64,000 nucleotides of DNA. Origin: an uncultured Chryseobacterium sp. (GTDB lineage Bacteria; Bacteroidota; Bacteroidia; Flavobacteriales; Weeksellaceae). The notes under the pieces are model-generated. The model was not told where the DNA came from and ran no database searches. It saw nothing but the letters and a program-made list of their open reading frames with translations. The stretch is from positions 186,001 through 250,000 of the forward strand of contig CAJYGB010000006.1 in NCBI GenBank assembly GCA_913774355.1. The letters are read 5' to 3'. A program made the position numbers and the translations under genes. This document shows, in pieces, positions 44,089 through 52,307 of this stretch; the stretch's first letter is position 1; every line of letters starts with the position of its first letter.

Positions 44089-46608
44089 ATGAATAAGACG
44101 GAAATCATTAACATTTTTACAAAGAAGACTTTAGGGCTTACTTTTGTACTTTCGGCAGCAGCATTCGCTTTTGCACAGGAGAAGGTCGGTATTTCTGGAT
44201 CGGTGGTCAGCAAGAGCAATCAGCCGGTTCCCTATGCTTCGGTTACATTCAGTAACAAAGCCAACAAATTATTGAGTGATGCTGCGCTTACCGATGAGAA
44301 AGGACAGTATAAGCTTGATCTTGCTCCAGGTAATTATGATATTACCATTGAGGCTATTGATTACCAGAAAAATGTCATTAATAAGCAGATTACATCAGCC
44401 GGAAACATCGGTGCCTTTTCCATCGATCCGGAAAAAAGTGCTACCAATCTGAAAACAGCGGATATTCAAGGTGTTGTAATCACGGCCCCTTCCACAAAGC
44501 CTTATAAAGTGGAGCTGGACAAAAGAACCTATGACCCATCGCAGGATATCGTAAGCAAAGGAGGAAACCTTCAGGATGTACTTCAAAATGTACCTTCGGT
44601 TTCCGTAGAGACCGACGGAACGGTTTCTATGAGGGGAAGTTCCAATGTGAAATTTTTAATTAATGGTAAGCCGTCCGCTCTCTTGGGTATCGACGACGGT
44701 GCGAATGCCTTACAAAGTATTCCTGCAGACCAGATTGAGAGAATTGAAGTGATTACCAATCCTTCATCTAAATTTGAAGCAAGCGGAACAGCCGGTATTT
44801 TAAATATTATTTTAAAGAAGAGCAAGAAAACAGGGTTTAACGGAAGTGTCTTGGGTACTTTAGGCTATTTGCCACAAACCAATTTAAATACAAACTTAAG
44901 CTGGAGAAAAGGAAAATTCACGTGGTTTCTTAACGGCGGCGGCGGATACAGAGAATCTAAGAATACCCAGAGAAACAGTGCATATTTATCTACCGGAGAT
45001 TTTAGAGAAACAAATAATGAATCTATTTCCAAAAGTAAAAACGATAACTATAATGCAACCGGAGGTCTTGTTGTAGATCTTACAGACAAAACGTCGATTA
45101 ATGCATCAGGAACCGTAAGAACTTTTGACGGAACCAATACCGGAAATATCGATTATACGAACTATGCCTTCAACAATGCCATCACGACAAGAAACAGAAC
45201 AAGTTTAGGCACAAATAACAATCTGGCTTTTCAGGGAGATTTTGGTATTGACCATAAATTTAATGACAAAGGACAAAACCTATCCCTTTCATTAAGCTTA
45301 CAAAGTAACCGTTCGAACAACGGAAGCGATATCAATCAGACTCAAAATAATCTTTTTGATCTTCAGAACCTTATCGATCAGAAAACCAAAAACAAAACTT
45401 TAATCGGTAAAGCCGACTATGAGCTTCCTATCGGAGAGAATTCAAAGTTGGAAGCAGGCTACAGAATCGATGTGAATAACAATAATTACCAGAACCTGGT
45501 AAGACAAAAGACATCTACCCTGCCATTTATGCTTTATCTTGATGATTATACGTACAATGCCAAATATGAAGAAATGTTCAATGCAGGTTACGTACAGTTT
45601 AAGAGTAAAATCGGCAATCTCGGATATCAGTTAGGTTTAAGAAATGAATATTCTACTATTGATATTAATTACATGAACTTAGCGGGGGATGCGCAAAAAA
45701 CCAAAAAGAATTACAACAATCTCTTCCCAAGTGTCTTTTTAAGTTATGAGATTGCGAAAGACAACCAGTTCTTACTGAACTATTCAAGAAGAATCGACAG
45801 ACCGAGGTCCTTTTTCCTGATTCCTAATCCAAGCTACAGCGACAATCAGAATATTTTTGACGGGAATATAGACCTTAACCCTTCTTATGTAGATTCTTAC
45901 GAATTCGGATACAGCATATCCAAGAGTAAGTTTACCATTAATCCGACTTTATATTTCAGACATCAGTCTGATGATGTAAAAATTGTAACCTATAACAAGC
46001 AGGAACTCATCAATAATGTACCAACTACCGTTTTCCATACCAAGCCGGTAAATATTGGAAGTGACGATCGATTCGGTCTTGACCTCAACTTCAACTGGGA
46101 TACAACGAAGTGGCTGAAGTTCCTTGGAAATGTAGATGTTTTCGGATACAATACCAAAGGTACTTTCTTTGATCCTGCACTTATAAGTGAGCCTCTTTCC
46201 TTTGAAGGAAGCGGTGTTTCAGTAAGAGCCAGACTTACTTCTACGATTAAGATCGATAAAACTTTTAATATTCAGCTTCAGGGCTTTTACAGAGGAGGAC
46301 AGAAAACACAGAGTGTGGACAGAAAAGATATGTATGCTCTGAATTTCGGAGCTTCCAAAACTATCTGGAAGGGTGACGGAACCCTATCTTTCAATATTCA
46401 GGATATTTTCAATACGAGAGCAATGCAGTCAACTTCTTACGGGCCTGGATTTACAAGAGATTCTTATATGCAGTGGCAGCCAAGGCAATTTGCTGTTTCT
46501 CTGACGTATAGATTCAAACAAGGCAATGAAAAGGTAGATCAGCCTAAACGCAAAAAAGACATCAACTCCAACGCAACCGGAGATGATCAGCAAGGTGGCC
46601 CTATGTAA
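44089..46608 (+). CDS. TonB-dependent receptor-like outer membrane beta-barrel protein
   Basis: 839 residues. Signal peptide (about 1-29, ending FAFAQ), a carboxypeptidase-regulatory-like Ig domain (about 33-110, GSVVSKSNQPVPYASVTF), a plug-like domain (about 140-245, LQDVLQNVPSVSVETDG and SSNVKFLINGKP) and a beta-barrel (about 260-839) of the flavobacterial outer-membrane barrel family. It lacks SusC-length and no SusD partner is adjacent, so it is not a glycan SusC. Substrate unknown. The tail (DQPKRKKDINSN) is an unusual basic extension past the barrel. Confidence 0.88.
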   Translation: MNKTEIINIFTKKTLGLTFVLSAAAFAFAQEKVGISGSVVSKSNQPVPYASVTFSNKANKLLSDAALTDEKGQYKLDLAPGNYDITIEAIDYQKNVINKQITSAGNIGAFSIDPEKSATNLKTADIQGVVITAPSTKPYKVELDKRTYDPSQDIVSKGGNLQDVLQNVPSVSVETDGTVSMRGSSNVKFLINGKPSALLGIDDGANALQSIPADQIERIEVITNPSSKFEASGTAGILNIILKKSKKTGFNGSVLGTLGYLPQTNLNTNLSWRKGKFTWFLNGGGGYRESKNTQRNSAYLSTGDFRETNNESISKSKNDNYNATGGLVVDLTDKTSINASGTVRTFDGTNTGNIDYTNYAFNNAITTRNRTSLGTNNNLAFQGDFGIDHKFNDKGQNLSLSLSLQSNRSNNGSDINQTQNNLFDLQNLIDQKTKNKTLIGKADYELPIGENSKLEAGYRIDVNNNNYQNLVRQKTSTLPFMLYLDDYTYNAKYEEMFNAGYVQFKSKIGNLGYQLGLRNEYSTIDINYMNLAGDAQKTKKNYNNLFPSVFLSYEIAKDNQFLLNYSRRIDRPRSFFLIPNPSYSDNQNIFDGNIDLNPSYVDSYEFGYSISKSKFTINPTLYFRHQSDDVKIVTYNKQELINNVPTTVFHTKPVNIGSDDRFGLDLNFNWDTTKWLKFLGNVDVFGYNTKGTFFDPALISEPLSFEGSGVSVRARLTSTIKIDKTFNIQLQGFYRGGQKTQSVDRKDMYALNFGASKTIWKGDGTLSFNIQDIFNTRAMQSTSYGPGFTRDSYMQWQPRQFAVSLTYRFKQGNEKVDQPKRKKDINSNATGDDQQGGPM

Positions 46609-46627
46609 AACGGTTTCTCCTAACAAC

Positions 46628-46659
46628 AAAAAATCCCGAAATTGCTTTCGGGATTTTTT
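46628..46659. terminator. Bidirectional terminator
   Basis: AAAAAATCCCGAAA-TTGC-TTTCGGGATTTTTT, a perfect 14-bp stem between the convergent receptor gene and the nucleotidyltransferase; its end touches the latter's stop codon. Confidence 0.92.
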
Positions 46660-47119
46660 ATTTTTCAGCTTCTGCAGCTTCCAGTTTTGCCAGCTTTGCC
46701 AATTCTGCTTCATAAATTCTTTTTCTCAGATCGCTGGAAGAAAACCGGTGATCTCTTTTATTGTAAAAGATTTCTATTCCTTTCTCCTCACAGTATTTTT
46801 TCCCTGTAAAGTCCCTGTCCAGATAATCGTCTCCAATGATTCTTACATCGATCACAAAAGATTTCAGGATATCCAGAAGATCTTCTTCCGTGTAATACGG
46901 AATGATTTCGTCTACGGCATCCACTGCCTTCAGCTGGATATATCTTTCTACAATGGTTTGGGTAGGTTTATTCTTGGTCGGACGATCGTGTGACGGATCA
47001 ATCTGCAGTCCTACAATAAGGTAATCACAAACTGTTTTGGCCTCTTCCAGCATTTTAATATGCCCTGCATGAAGCAGATCGAAAGAAGAAAACGTAATAC
47101 CTATTCTTTCTGTTTTCAT
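46658..47119 (-). CDS. Cytidylyltransferase-like nucleotidyltransferase
   Basis: 153 residues of the HIGH-family nucleotidyltransferase fold: ITFSSFDLLHAGH (HxGH motif at about 17-20) and HRFSSSDLRKRI (ISSS-like second motif). This is the TagD/glycerol-3-phosphate cytidylyltransferase type, which makes CDP-alcohols or nucleotide-sugar precursors for surface polymers. The Ala/Glu/Lys-rich tail is not part of the fold. Lying 26 bp from galE in the same direction, it probably serves surface-glycan synthesis. Confidence 0.85.
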   Translation of the reverse strand: MKTERIGITFSSFDLLHAGHIKMLEEAKTVCDYLIVGLQIDPSHDRPTKNKPTQTIVERYIQLKAVDAVDEIIPYYTEEDLLDILKSFVIDVRIIGDDYLDRDFTGKKYCEEKGIEIFYNKRDHRFSSSDLRKRIYEAELAKLAKLEAAEAEK

Positions 47120-47144
47120 ATCTAAATTTTTTATATCTAAAATT

Positions 47145-48167
47145 TTAAATGGTTCTCGTATTTAAATATTTCTGCCATTCCCATACCGTTCTCAAAGCTT
47201 CTTCCAAAGGAGTTTCCGATTTCCACTGAAGCTCCCGTTGTGCTTTGTCTACGTTGGCATAGGCAATGGTAATATCCCCTTCTCTCCTGTCGCAGATCTG
47301 GTAAGGCACCTTTACATCATTAGCCGTTTCGAAAGCCTTTACCACTTCTAAAACCGAAGATCCTCTACCTGTTCCGAGGTTGAAAATATCAATTGTCGCA
47401 ACATTGGATTCATCTTCCATCAGCTTCTTTAAAGCCGCCACATGCGCTTTCGCAAGGTCTACCACATAAATATAGTCACGCACTGCCGTCCCATCTTCCG
47501 TAGGATAATCATTTCCCCAGATGCTGAGCTTTTCCCGCACTCCTGCCGCCGTTTGCATTACGTAAGGTACTAAATTATTTGGAATCCCGATGGGTAATTC
47601 ACCGATTTTTGCTGAGGGATGCGCACCTATAGGATTGAAATATCGTAACAAAGAAACCTTTCTGTGGTAGGCTTTGGCAAAATCCATCAGGATCTCTTCA
47701 CCCATCTGTTTTGTCTTACCATACACACTTTCAGGCATTTTTAAAGGTGTATTTTCATCAATCGGCATCTGATCTGCCTGGCCGTAAACGGTACACGACG
47801 AACTGAAAATAAAATTGGAGATACCTCTTTCCTTAAATTCCTGCAGAATGTTAATCAGAGTAAAAAGATTATTCTCATAATAGTCTACAGGTTTCAGCTG
47901 GCTTTCGCCTACGGCTTTGGAAGCAGCGAAATTGATACAGCCGTCAATCTGATGGGCATCAAAAACCTGAGCGAGCAGTTCTTTTCTTTTCAGGTCAAAA
48001 GGATAAAATACAGGCTTCTTACCTGTAATTTCTTCGATGTTTTTTAAAATAAATTTTTCGGAATGCGATAAATCATCTATAATCACCACTTCGTAGTTGT
48101 TATTTAAAAGTTCAACTACCGTATGTGAGCCGATGTACCCCAGACCTCCTGTTACCAATATTGCCAT
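47145..48167 (-). CDS. galE: UDP-glucose 4-epimerase
   Basis: 340-residue extended short-chain dehydrogenase: NAD-binding GGLGYIGSH (7-15), catalytic Ser at about 124 and Tyr149-x3-Lys153 in SVYGKTK. It interconverts UDP-glucose and UDP-galactose. NPIGAHPS and the GRGSSVLEV region are GalE-specific. In this setting it probably supplies UDP-galactose for surface glycans. Confidence 0.95.
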   Translation of the reverse strand: MAILVTGGLGYIGSHTVVELLNNNYEVVIIDDLSHSEKFILKNIEEITGKKPVFYPFDLKRKELLAQVFDAHQIDGCINFAASKAVGESQLKPVDYYENNLFTLINILQEFKERGISNFIFSSSCTVYGQADQMPIDENTPLKMPESVYGKTKQMGEEILMDFAKAYHRKVSLLRYFNPIGAHPSAKIGELPIGIPNNLVPYVMQTAAGVREKLSIWGNDYPTEDGTAVRDYIYVVDLAKAHVAALKKLMEDESNVATIDIFNLGTGRGSSVLEVVKAFETANDVKVPYQICDRREGDITIAYANVDKAQRELQWKSETPLEEALRTVWEWQKYLNTRTI

Positions 48168-48182
48168 TTGTTATGTTTTATG

Positions 48183-48217
48183 ACTTTGTCAAAGTTGAAA
48201 ATCTTTGACAAAGTTTT
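48183..48217. repeat. REP-like palindrome, left copy
   Basis: ACTTTGTCAAAG-TTGAAAAT-CTTTGACAAAGT: a perfect 12-bp stem with an 8-base loop, 16 bp upstream of the galE start. Its 35-bp sequence is the exact reverse complement of 48912-48946. It overlaps the 3' end of the RAYT remnant. Confidence 0.85.
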
Positions 48218-48480
48218 CGTTTAACTCTATTTTGTGACATTCAACAAAATTTTCATGATCTCCGAACAGTTCAATCACCTCGTTATGCTGAATATTTGTC
48301 TTTGTTTCAGAAATCGCTGCAAGATAAGATGAAAATTTATAATTCTGAAAATTTTCCGGATTTTGATGAATATAAATAATCAGATTTCTCAGATATTCTT
48401 CAGAATCAATAGGGATTCTTTTGAAAGGCGATTCAAAAACCGGCCGCTTCGCTAATCGAATTCTTATTCAGTGGGAATTA
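48189..48480 (-). pseudogene. Remnant of a RAYT/IS200-like Y1 transposase, C-terminal part
   Basis: Translating the minus strand gives RPVFESPFKRIPIDSEEYL, then YIHQNPENF, ...KFSSYL and NEVIELFGDHENFVECHK before a TGA at 48189-48191. This matches the end of REP-associated tyrosine transposases (FKRIPIDSEEYLRNLI.YIHQNP, then S-Y, then LFGD.ENF.E.H). A stop (TGA) breaks the frame near 48467. The HUH and catalytic Tyr region is missing, so it is inactive. It lies between two inverted REP-like palindromes. Confidence 0.75.
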
Positions 48481-48487
48481 TTCATTC

Positions 48488-48895
48488 TCAGGTCTGGCCT
48501 ATACTTTCAATCTCATCGTCCCCTTTAAAATGTTTTATCTTATATAGATTTACAATAATCATGATGAGAGTCTGTACGATCAGAAGTTTAAAATAAATAC
48601 TTGTAAATAAATGTGTTCCGATATTTACAAATCCTACCAATGAGTAAAGACCTGTAACGACCATATAAAAAGCAAGACTCAGATTCAGAAATAAAACAGC
48701 CTTTTTATACTTTTCTACCAGATTGACAAATGCAAATGAACTGAAAATAATGGAACAACAAACCAATATTAATTTTAAAAAACTAAAGTCCTGAAAGACC
48801 TGTATAATATTGAACGATGATATGAGAAAAAGCAGCAGACTTGTAATAATCGATATATAATATACAAATCTATATTTAAATATTTTTCTTTTCAT
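48488..48895 (-). CDS. Four-helix membrane protein, copy B
   Basis: 135 residues from the ATG at 48895: four hydrophobic helices and a short acidic tail ending DEIESIGQT. The frame extends to a TTG at 48943, but those 16 residues are read from the REP-like palindrome, so ATG 48895 is preferred. It resembles the adjacent protein at 48952-49368 (LVCCSIIFSSFA...KYKKAVLF against YVCYLIIYTSAS...KIKKAIFS), so the two are tandem paralogues. Function unknown. Confidence 0.7.
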   Translation of the reverse strand: MKRKIFKYRFVYYISIITSLLLFLISSFNIIQVFQDFSFLKLILVCCSIIFSSFAFVNLVEKYKKAVLFLNLSLAFYMVVTGLYSLVGFVNIGTHLFTSIYFKLLIVQTLIMIIVNLYKIKHFKGDDEIESIGQT

Positions 48896-48911
48896 CGTTT
48901 GTGTTTTAAAA

Positions 48912-48946
48912 AAAACTTTGTCAAAGATTTTCAACTTTGACAAAGT
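48912..48946. repeat. REP-like palindrome, right copy (inverted)
   Basis: Exact reverse complement of the 35-bp palindrome at 48183-48217; lies in the 56-bp gap between the two membrane-protein genes, within the presumed untranslated leader of copy B. Confidence 0.85.
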
Positions 48947-48951
48947 GATAT

Positions 48952-49368
48952 TTATAGCTTACCGATTTCGTCAAGTTCGGATACATTTAAACGAAACCTA
49001 TTTTTATTATTTAAATAAATTAATGAAGAAAATAATACAGTATAAACTGTAATAATAATGATAAAAAGACATCTATTGATGAGATCATCATATTTTGAGT
49101 AGTGAGCACCAAAATCGAAAAGGTTCAAAACAATTGCAAAAAAATAGATTACATGAAGAGAAAAAATAGCTTTTTTAATTTTTAACAGAAGTGTAAGTGA
49201 TGCGCTTGTATAAATAATCAAATAGCATACATACAATATCATTTCCATACGATCACTACCTCCAACCACTAAAGAATAAAGGCTTAAAATCGTAATTAAA
49301 AGAAAACTGATGCTAATTAAAACATTAGCAATATATAACTTTTTACTATTAAAAAGAATCCTGCTCAT
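48952..49368 (-). CDS. Four-helix membrane protein, copy A
   Basis: 138 residues with four hydrophobic helices and a tail ending ELDEIGKL. Its ATG overlaps the stop of the upstream aminotransferase gene by one base (TAATG), which points to translational coupling. Related to the 135-residue protein downstream. No recognised family; possibly a small helper for sugar modification, given the aminotransferase neighbour (inference). Confidence 0.7.
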   Translation of the reverse strand: MSRILFNSKKLYIANVLISISFLLITILSLYSLVVGGSDRMEMILYVCYLIIYTSASLTLLLKIKKAIFSLHVIYFFAIVLNLFDFGAHYSKYDDLINRCLFIIIITVYTVLFSSLIYLNNKNRFRLNVSELDEIGKL

Positions 49369-50492
49369 TACTTCATAAACTCCAGCACCGCATCTGCTAT
49401 ATACTTCAGCTGCTCGTCATCGAGTTCCGTATGCATCGGAAGGGAAATTACCTGATCCAGCAATTGATCGGTATTTACGAAATCGGCATCGTTGCTTTCC
49501 TGATAGTAGGCTTTTTGTTTTCTTAAAGCTACCGGATAATAGATCATGGCCGGAATATCTTTTTCAGTCAGGAATTTCTGTAATTCATTACGTCTACCGT
49601 TCAGAATTCTCAAAGTATACTGGTGGAAAACATGGGTAGAATATTCAGCTCTTTTCGGCGTTAAAATATGTTCGTGGCCTGCGAAAGCTTCGTCGTAGTA
49701 ATCCGCAGCTCTTCCCCGGGCTTCGTTGTAATTGTCCAGATGAGGAAGCTTTTTTCTTAAAATAGCAGCCTGCACACTGTCAAGTCTGGAGTTTACCCCT
49801 ACTTCATCATGATAATATCTTTCATACATCCCGTGGTTCACGATTCCTCTTAACCGGTGCGCCAGATCATCATTGTTCGTAAAAATCGCTCCTCCGTCTC
49901 CATAGCATCCTAAATTTTTAGACGGGAAGAAAGAAGTGGTTCCTACGGTAGACATGGTTCCTGCTTTTTTTACCGTTCCGTCGGAGAAGGTAAATTCCGA
50001 ACCGATAGCCTGGGCGTTATCTTCGATCACATATAAATGATGCTCTTCGGCAATCTTTAAAATCTCTTCCATGTTGGCACACTGTCCGAAAATATGTACC
50101 GGAATAATCGCTTTTGTTCTCGGAGTAATCGCTTTTCTGATCGCCTCCGTTGAGATCGTGTAGGTATCATAATCCACATCCACCAAAACAGATTTAAGCT
50201 TCAGCAGGTGAATGACTTCCACCGTTGCGGCAAAAGTAAAATCTGCGGTAATCACCTCATCGCCTTCTTTAAGATCCAATGCCATAAGAGCGATCTGTAA
50301 GGCATCGGTACCGTTTCCGCACGGAATTACGTGCTTTACATCCAAATAAGACTCCAATTCATTCTGGAATGACTTTACCTCGGGGCCATTGATGAAAGCC
50401 GCCGAATCCATTACATTTAACACTGCATTGTCCACATCATTTTTTATCTTGTAATACTGACTTTGCAAGTCAACCATTTGAATCTTTTTCAT
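49368..50492 (-). CDS. DegT/DnrJ/EryC1/StrS family sugar aminotransferase
   Basis: 374 residues of the PLP-dependent sugar-aminotransferase fold: VIPCGNGTDALQIAL near 56-70 (phosphate binding), EDNAQAIG with the PLP Asp at about 158 and Gln161, and the Schiff-base Lys at about 192 in FPSKNLGCYGDGG. Such enzymes put amino groups on nucleotide-activated sugars for surface polysaccharide. Sugar and regiochemistry cannot be read from sequence. First gene of a minus-strand group with two membrane proteins, galE and a nucleotidyltransferase. Confidence 0.92.
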   Translation of the reverse strand: MKKIQMVDLQSQYYKIKNDVDNAVLNVMDSAAFINGPEVKSFQNELESYLDVKHVIPCGNGTDALQIALMALDLKEGDEVITADFTFAATVEVIHLLKLKSVLVDVDYDTYTISTEAIRKAITPRTKAIIPVHIFGQCANMEEILKIAEEHHLYVIEDNAQAIGSEFTFSDGTVKKAGTMSTVGTTSFFPSKNLGCYGDGGAIFTNNDDLAHRLRGIVNHGMYERYYHDEVGVNSRLDSVQAAILRKKLPHLDNYNEARGRAADYYDEAFAGHEHILTPKRAEYSTHVFHQYTLRILNGRRNELQKFLTEKDIPAMIYYPVALRKQKAYYQESNDADFVNTDQLLDQVISLPMHTELDDEQLKYIADAVLEFMK

Positions 50493-50578
50493 AAATAAAT
50501 ATTTCTGTAAAAATAAGGAATTTAAAATCCCGTCAAAAATTTTATTGATTTTGTTTTATCTTTATACAAAATAAATAC

Positions 50579-52192
50579 ATGAAAAGAACTTTAGTCTTTT
50601 GTCTTCTAGCAGGTTATTCGGTAAGTTTTGCGCAGACATCGCTCGTTTTTGTATTCTTTAAAGACAAGCCAAACAAGGCTGCTTTTTATGCCAATCCCCT
50701 GTCGGAACTGTCTCAGAAATCGCTCAACCGGCGTACTTCTCTGGGAATTCCGCTTAATGACCAGGATGCGCCTATCGAACAGACTTATATCAATAATATT
50801 CAGAGCTTAGGATTTACCGTAACGGATTATTCCAAATGGCTGAACGGAGTTGCCGTAAATGCCACGACGGCTCAGATTACAACCCTGCAGGCTCAAAACT
50901 ATGTCTTGTCGGTGGAAAGTTTTGCCCGAAATTCATCCGGCGGAACGAAGATTGCCCATTCCAGCAAATGGGAAAATCAGGAAAATCCTCACAGCAAAAA
51001 TCTCACGACATTCAATTACGGTTCCGGTTCCGCACAGATCGATCAGATCAATCTCCGTCCGCTCCATCTGGCCGGTTATACAGGAACAGGCGTGACAATT
51101 GCCGTCATCGATGCCGGATTCCCGAATGTAGATACCGGCTCGGCCTATTCGAGGTTGTGGACCAACGGACACATCAAAGGCGGATATGATTTCGTCGCCA
51201 AAAGCACCGATATTTATAATCCTTTGCTCAATACCCACGGAACTGCCGTTCTGGGTGCCATCGGCGGTTATATCCAAGATACTTTTGTGGGATCTGCCCC
51301 TGATGCGGATTTCTATCTGTACCGCAGTGAAAATGCTGCCGTAGAAATCCCCGAAGAGGAGCTCTACTGGATCGAAGCGGCGGAAGAAGCCGACCGGAAA
51401 GGAGTGGATATTATCACCACATCACTGGGCTACTCTACTTTTGATGACCCGAAATACAATTACACGTATGCACAGATGAACGGAACAACCTCCTTTATTG
51501 CAAGAGCAGCAGAAATAGCTGTGAATAAAGGAATCTTTACCATCATTGCGGCCGGGAATTCCGGCGTTCAGCCATGGCATTATATCGTAACGCCTGCCGA
51601 TAATGCAAAGGTGTTTACCATAGGCAGCGTGGATTCTGCAGGAATTTCATCCGCTTTTTCTTCCTTTGGCCCCAATGCCGCGGGTGTTACAAAACCGGAT
51701 GCTGCTGCAAGAGGAACCGGCGCCACGAGTGTTTCCAACACCAGCAATACGACCATTTCAGTAAACGGAACATCTATTGCCACGCCTATTGCCGCCGGAG
51801 GGGTAGCCTGCCTGCTCCAGGCTTTCCCGGCCATGAACCGGGACCTGATGAGAAACCGGCTGCGTCAGACCGCATCATTATATCCAAACCACACCGACCA
51901 GATGGGATTCGGGATCCTGAATTTCGGAACACTCTATAACAATGTATTAAGCACATCCGATCTGGTTAAGAAAAATAAGGTGGGCATTTTTCCGAATCCG
52001 GTAAAAAGAATCCTGAATGTCGCTTCGGAAAACGAAGTTCTCTCATTGGAAGTGTACGACAACCTCGGAAGACTGATCATAAAAGTCAGCAATCAGCAAT
52101 CTGTAAAAGTAGAAGATTTTCCAAAAGGGGTATATTACCTGAAAATCCAGACGGAGGATAAGGTGTATTATGAGAAATTTATTAAGGACTGA
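50579..52192 (+). CDS. Secreted S8 (subtilisin-like) peptidase with T9SS sorting domain
   Basis: 537 residues. Signal peptide (1-19), a propeptide-like region (about 20-150), catalytic triad Asp178 (AVIDAGFP), His220 (NTHGTAV) and Ser399 (NGTSIATP), and a C-terminal type IX secretion domain (about 463-537, beginning GIFPNPVKR). The enzyme would be exported through the T9SS and bound to or released from the surface. The oxyanion Asn (about 330, IIAAGNSG) is present, so it should be active. Transcribed divergently from the aminotransferase. Confidence 0.93.
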   Translation: MKRTLVFCLLAGYSVSFAQTSLVFVFFKDKPNKAAFYANPLSELSQKSLNRRTSLGIPLNDQDAPIEQTYINNIQSLGFTVTDYSKWLNGVAVNATTAQITTLQAQNYVLSVESFARNSSGGTKIAHSSKWENQENPHSKNLTTFNYGSGSAQIDQINLRPLHLAGYTGTGVTIAVIDAGFPNVDTGSAYSRLWTNGHIKGGYDFVAKSTDIYNPLLNTHGTAVLGAIGGYIQDTFVGSAPDADFYLYRSENAAVEIPEEELYWIEAAEEADRKGVDIITTSLGYSTFDDPKYNYTYAQMNGTTSFIARAAEIAVNKGIFTIIAAGNSGVQPWHYIVTPADNAKVFTIGSVDSAGISSAFSSFGPNAAGVTKPDAAARGTGATSVSNTSNTTISVNGTSIATPIAAGGVACLLQAFPAMNRDLMRNRLRQTASLYPNHTDQMGFGILNFGTLYNNVLSTSDLVKKNKVGIFPNPVKRILNVASENEVLSLEVYDNLGRLIIKVSNQQSVKVEDFPKGVYYLKIQTEDKVYYEKFIKD

Positions 52193-52224
52193 TACAGCGG
52201 GAATTCTTAATCATCAAATAAAAA

Positions 52225-52252
52225 CGGCAATTTTTAATTCTAAAAATTGCCG
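52225..52252. terminator. Bidirectional terminator
   Basis: CGGCAATTTTTA-ATTC-TAAAAATTGCCG, a perfect 12-bp stem between the convergent peptidase and LRR genes. Confidence 0.75.
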
Positions 52253-52307
52253 CAATTGCTCTTTTATGGGAGCTATACTATATTAATCAATCTATGGCGA
52301 TTTAATT

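Noticed and set aside
46583..46993. 136-codon plus-strand frame over the terminator and nucleotidyltransferase
   Set aside because: Spans a strong bidirectional terminator and is antisense to a gene with clear HxGH motif.
48896..48943. Upstream extension of membrane protein copy B to a TTG start
   Set aside because: The added 16 codons are read from the REP-like palindrome and do not match the paralogue.
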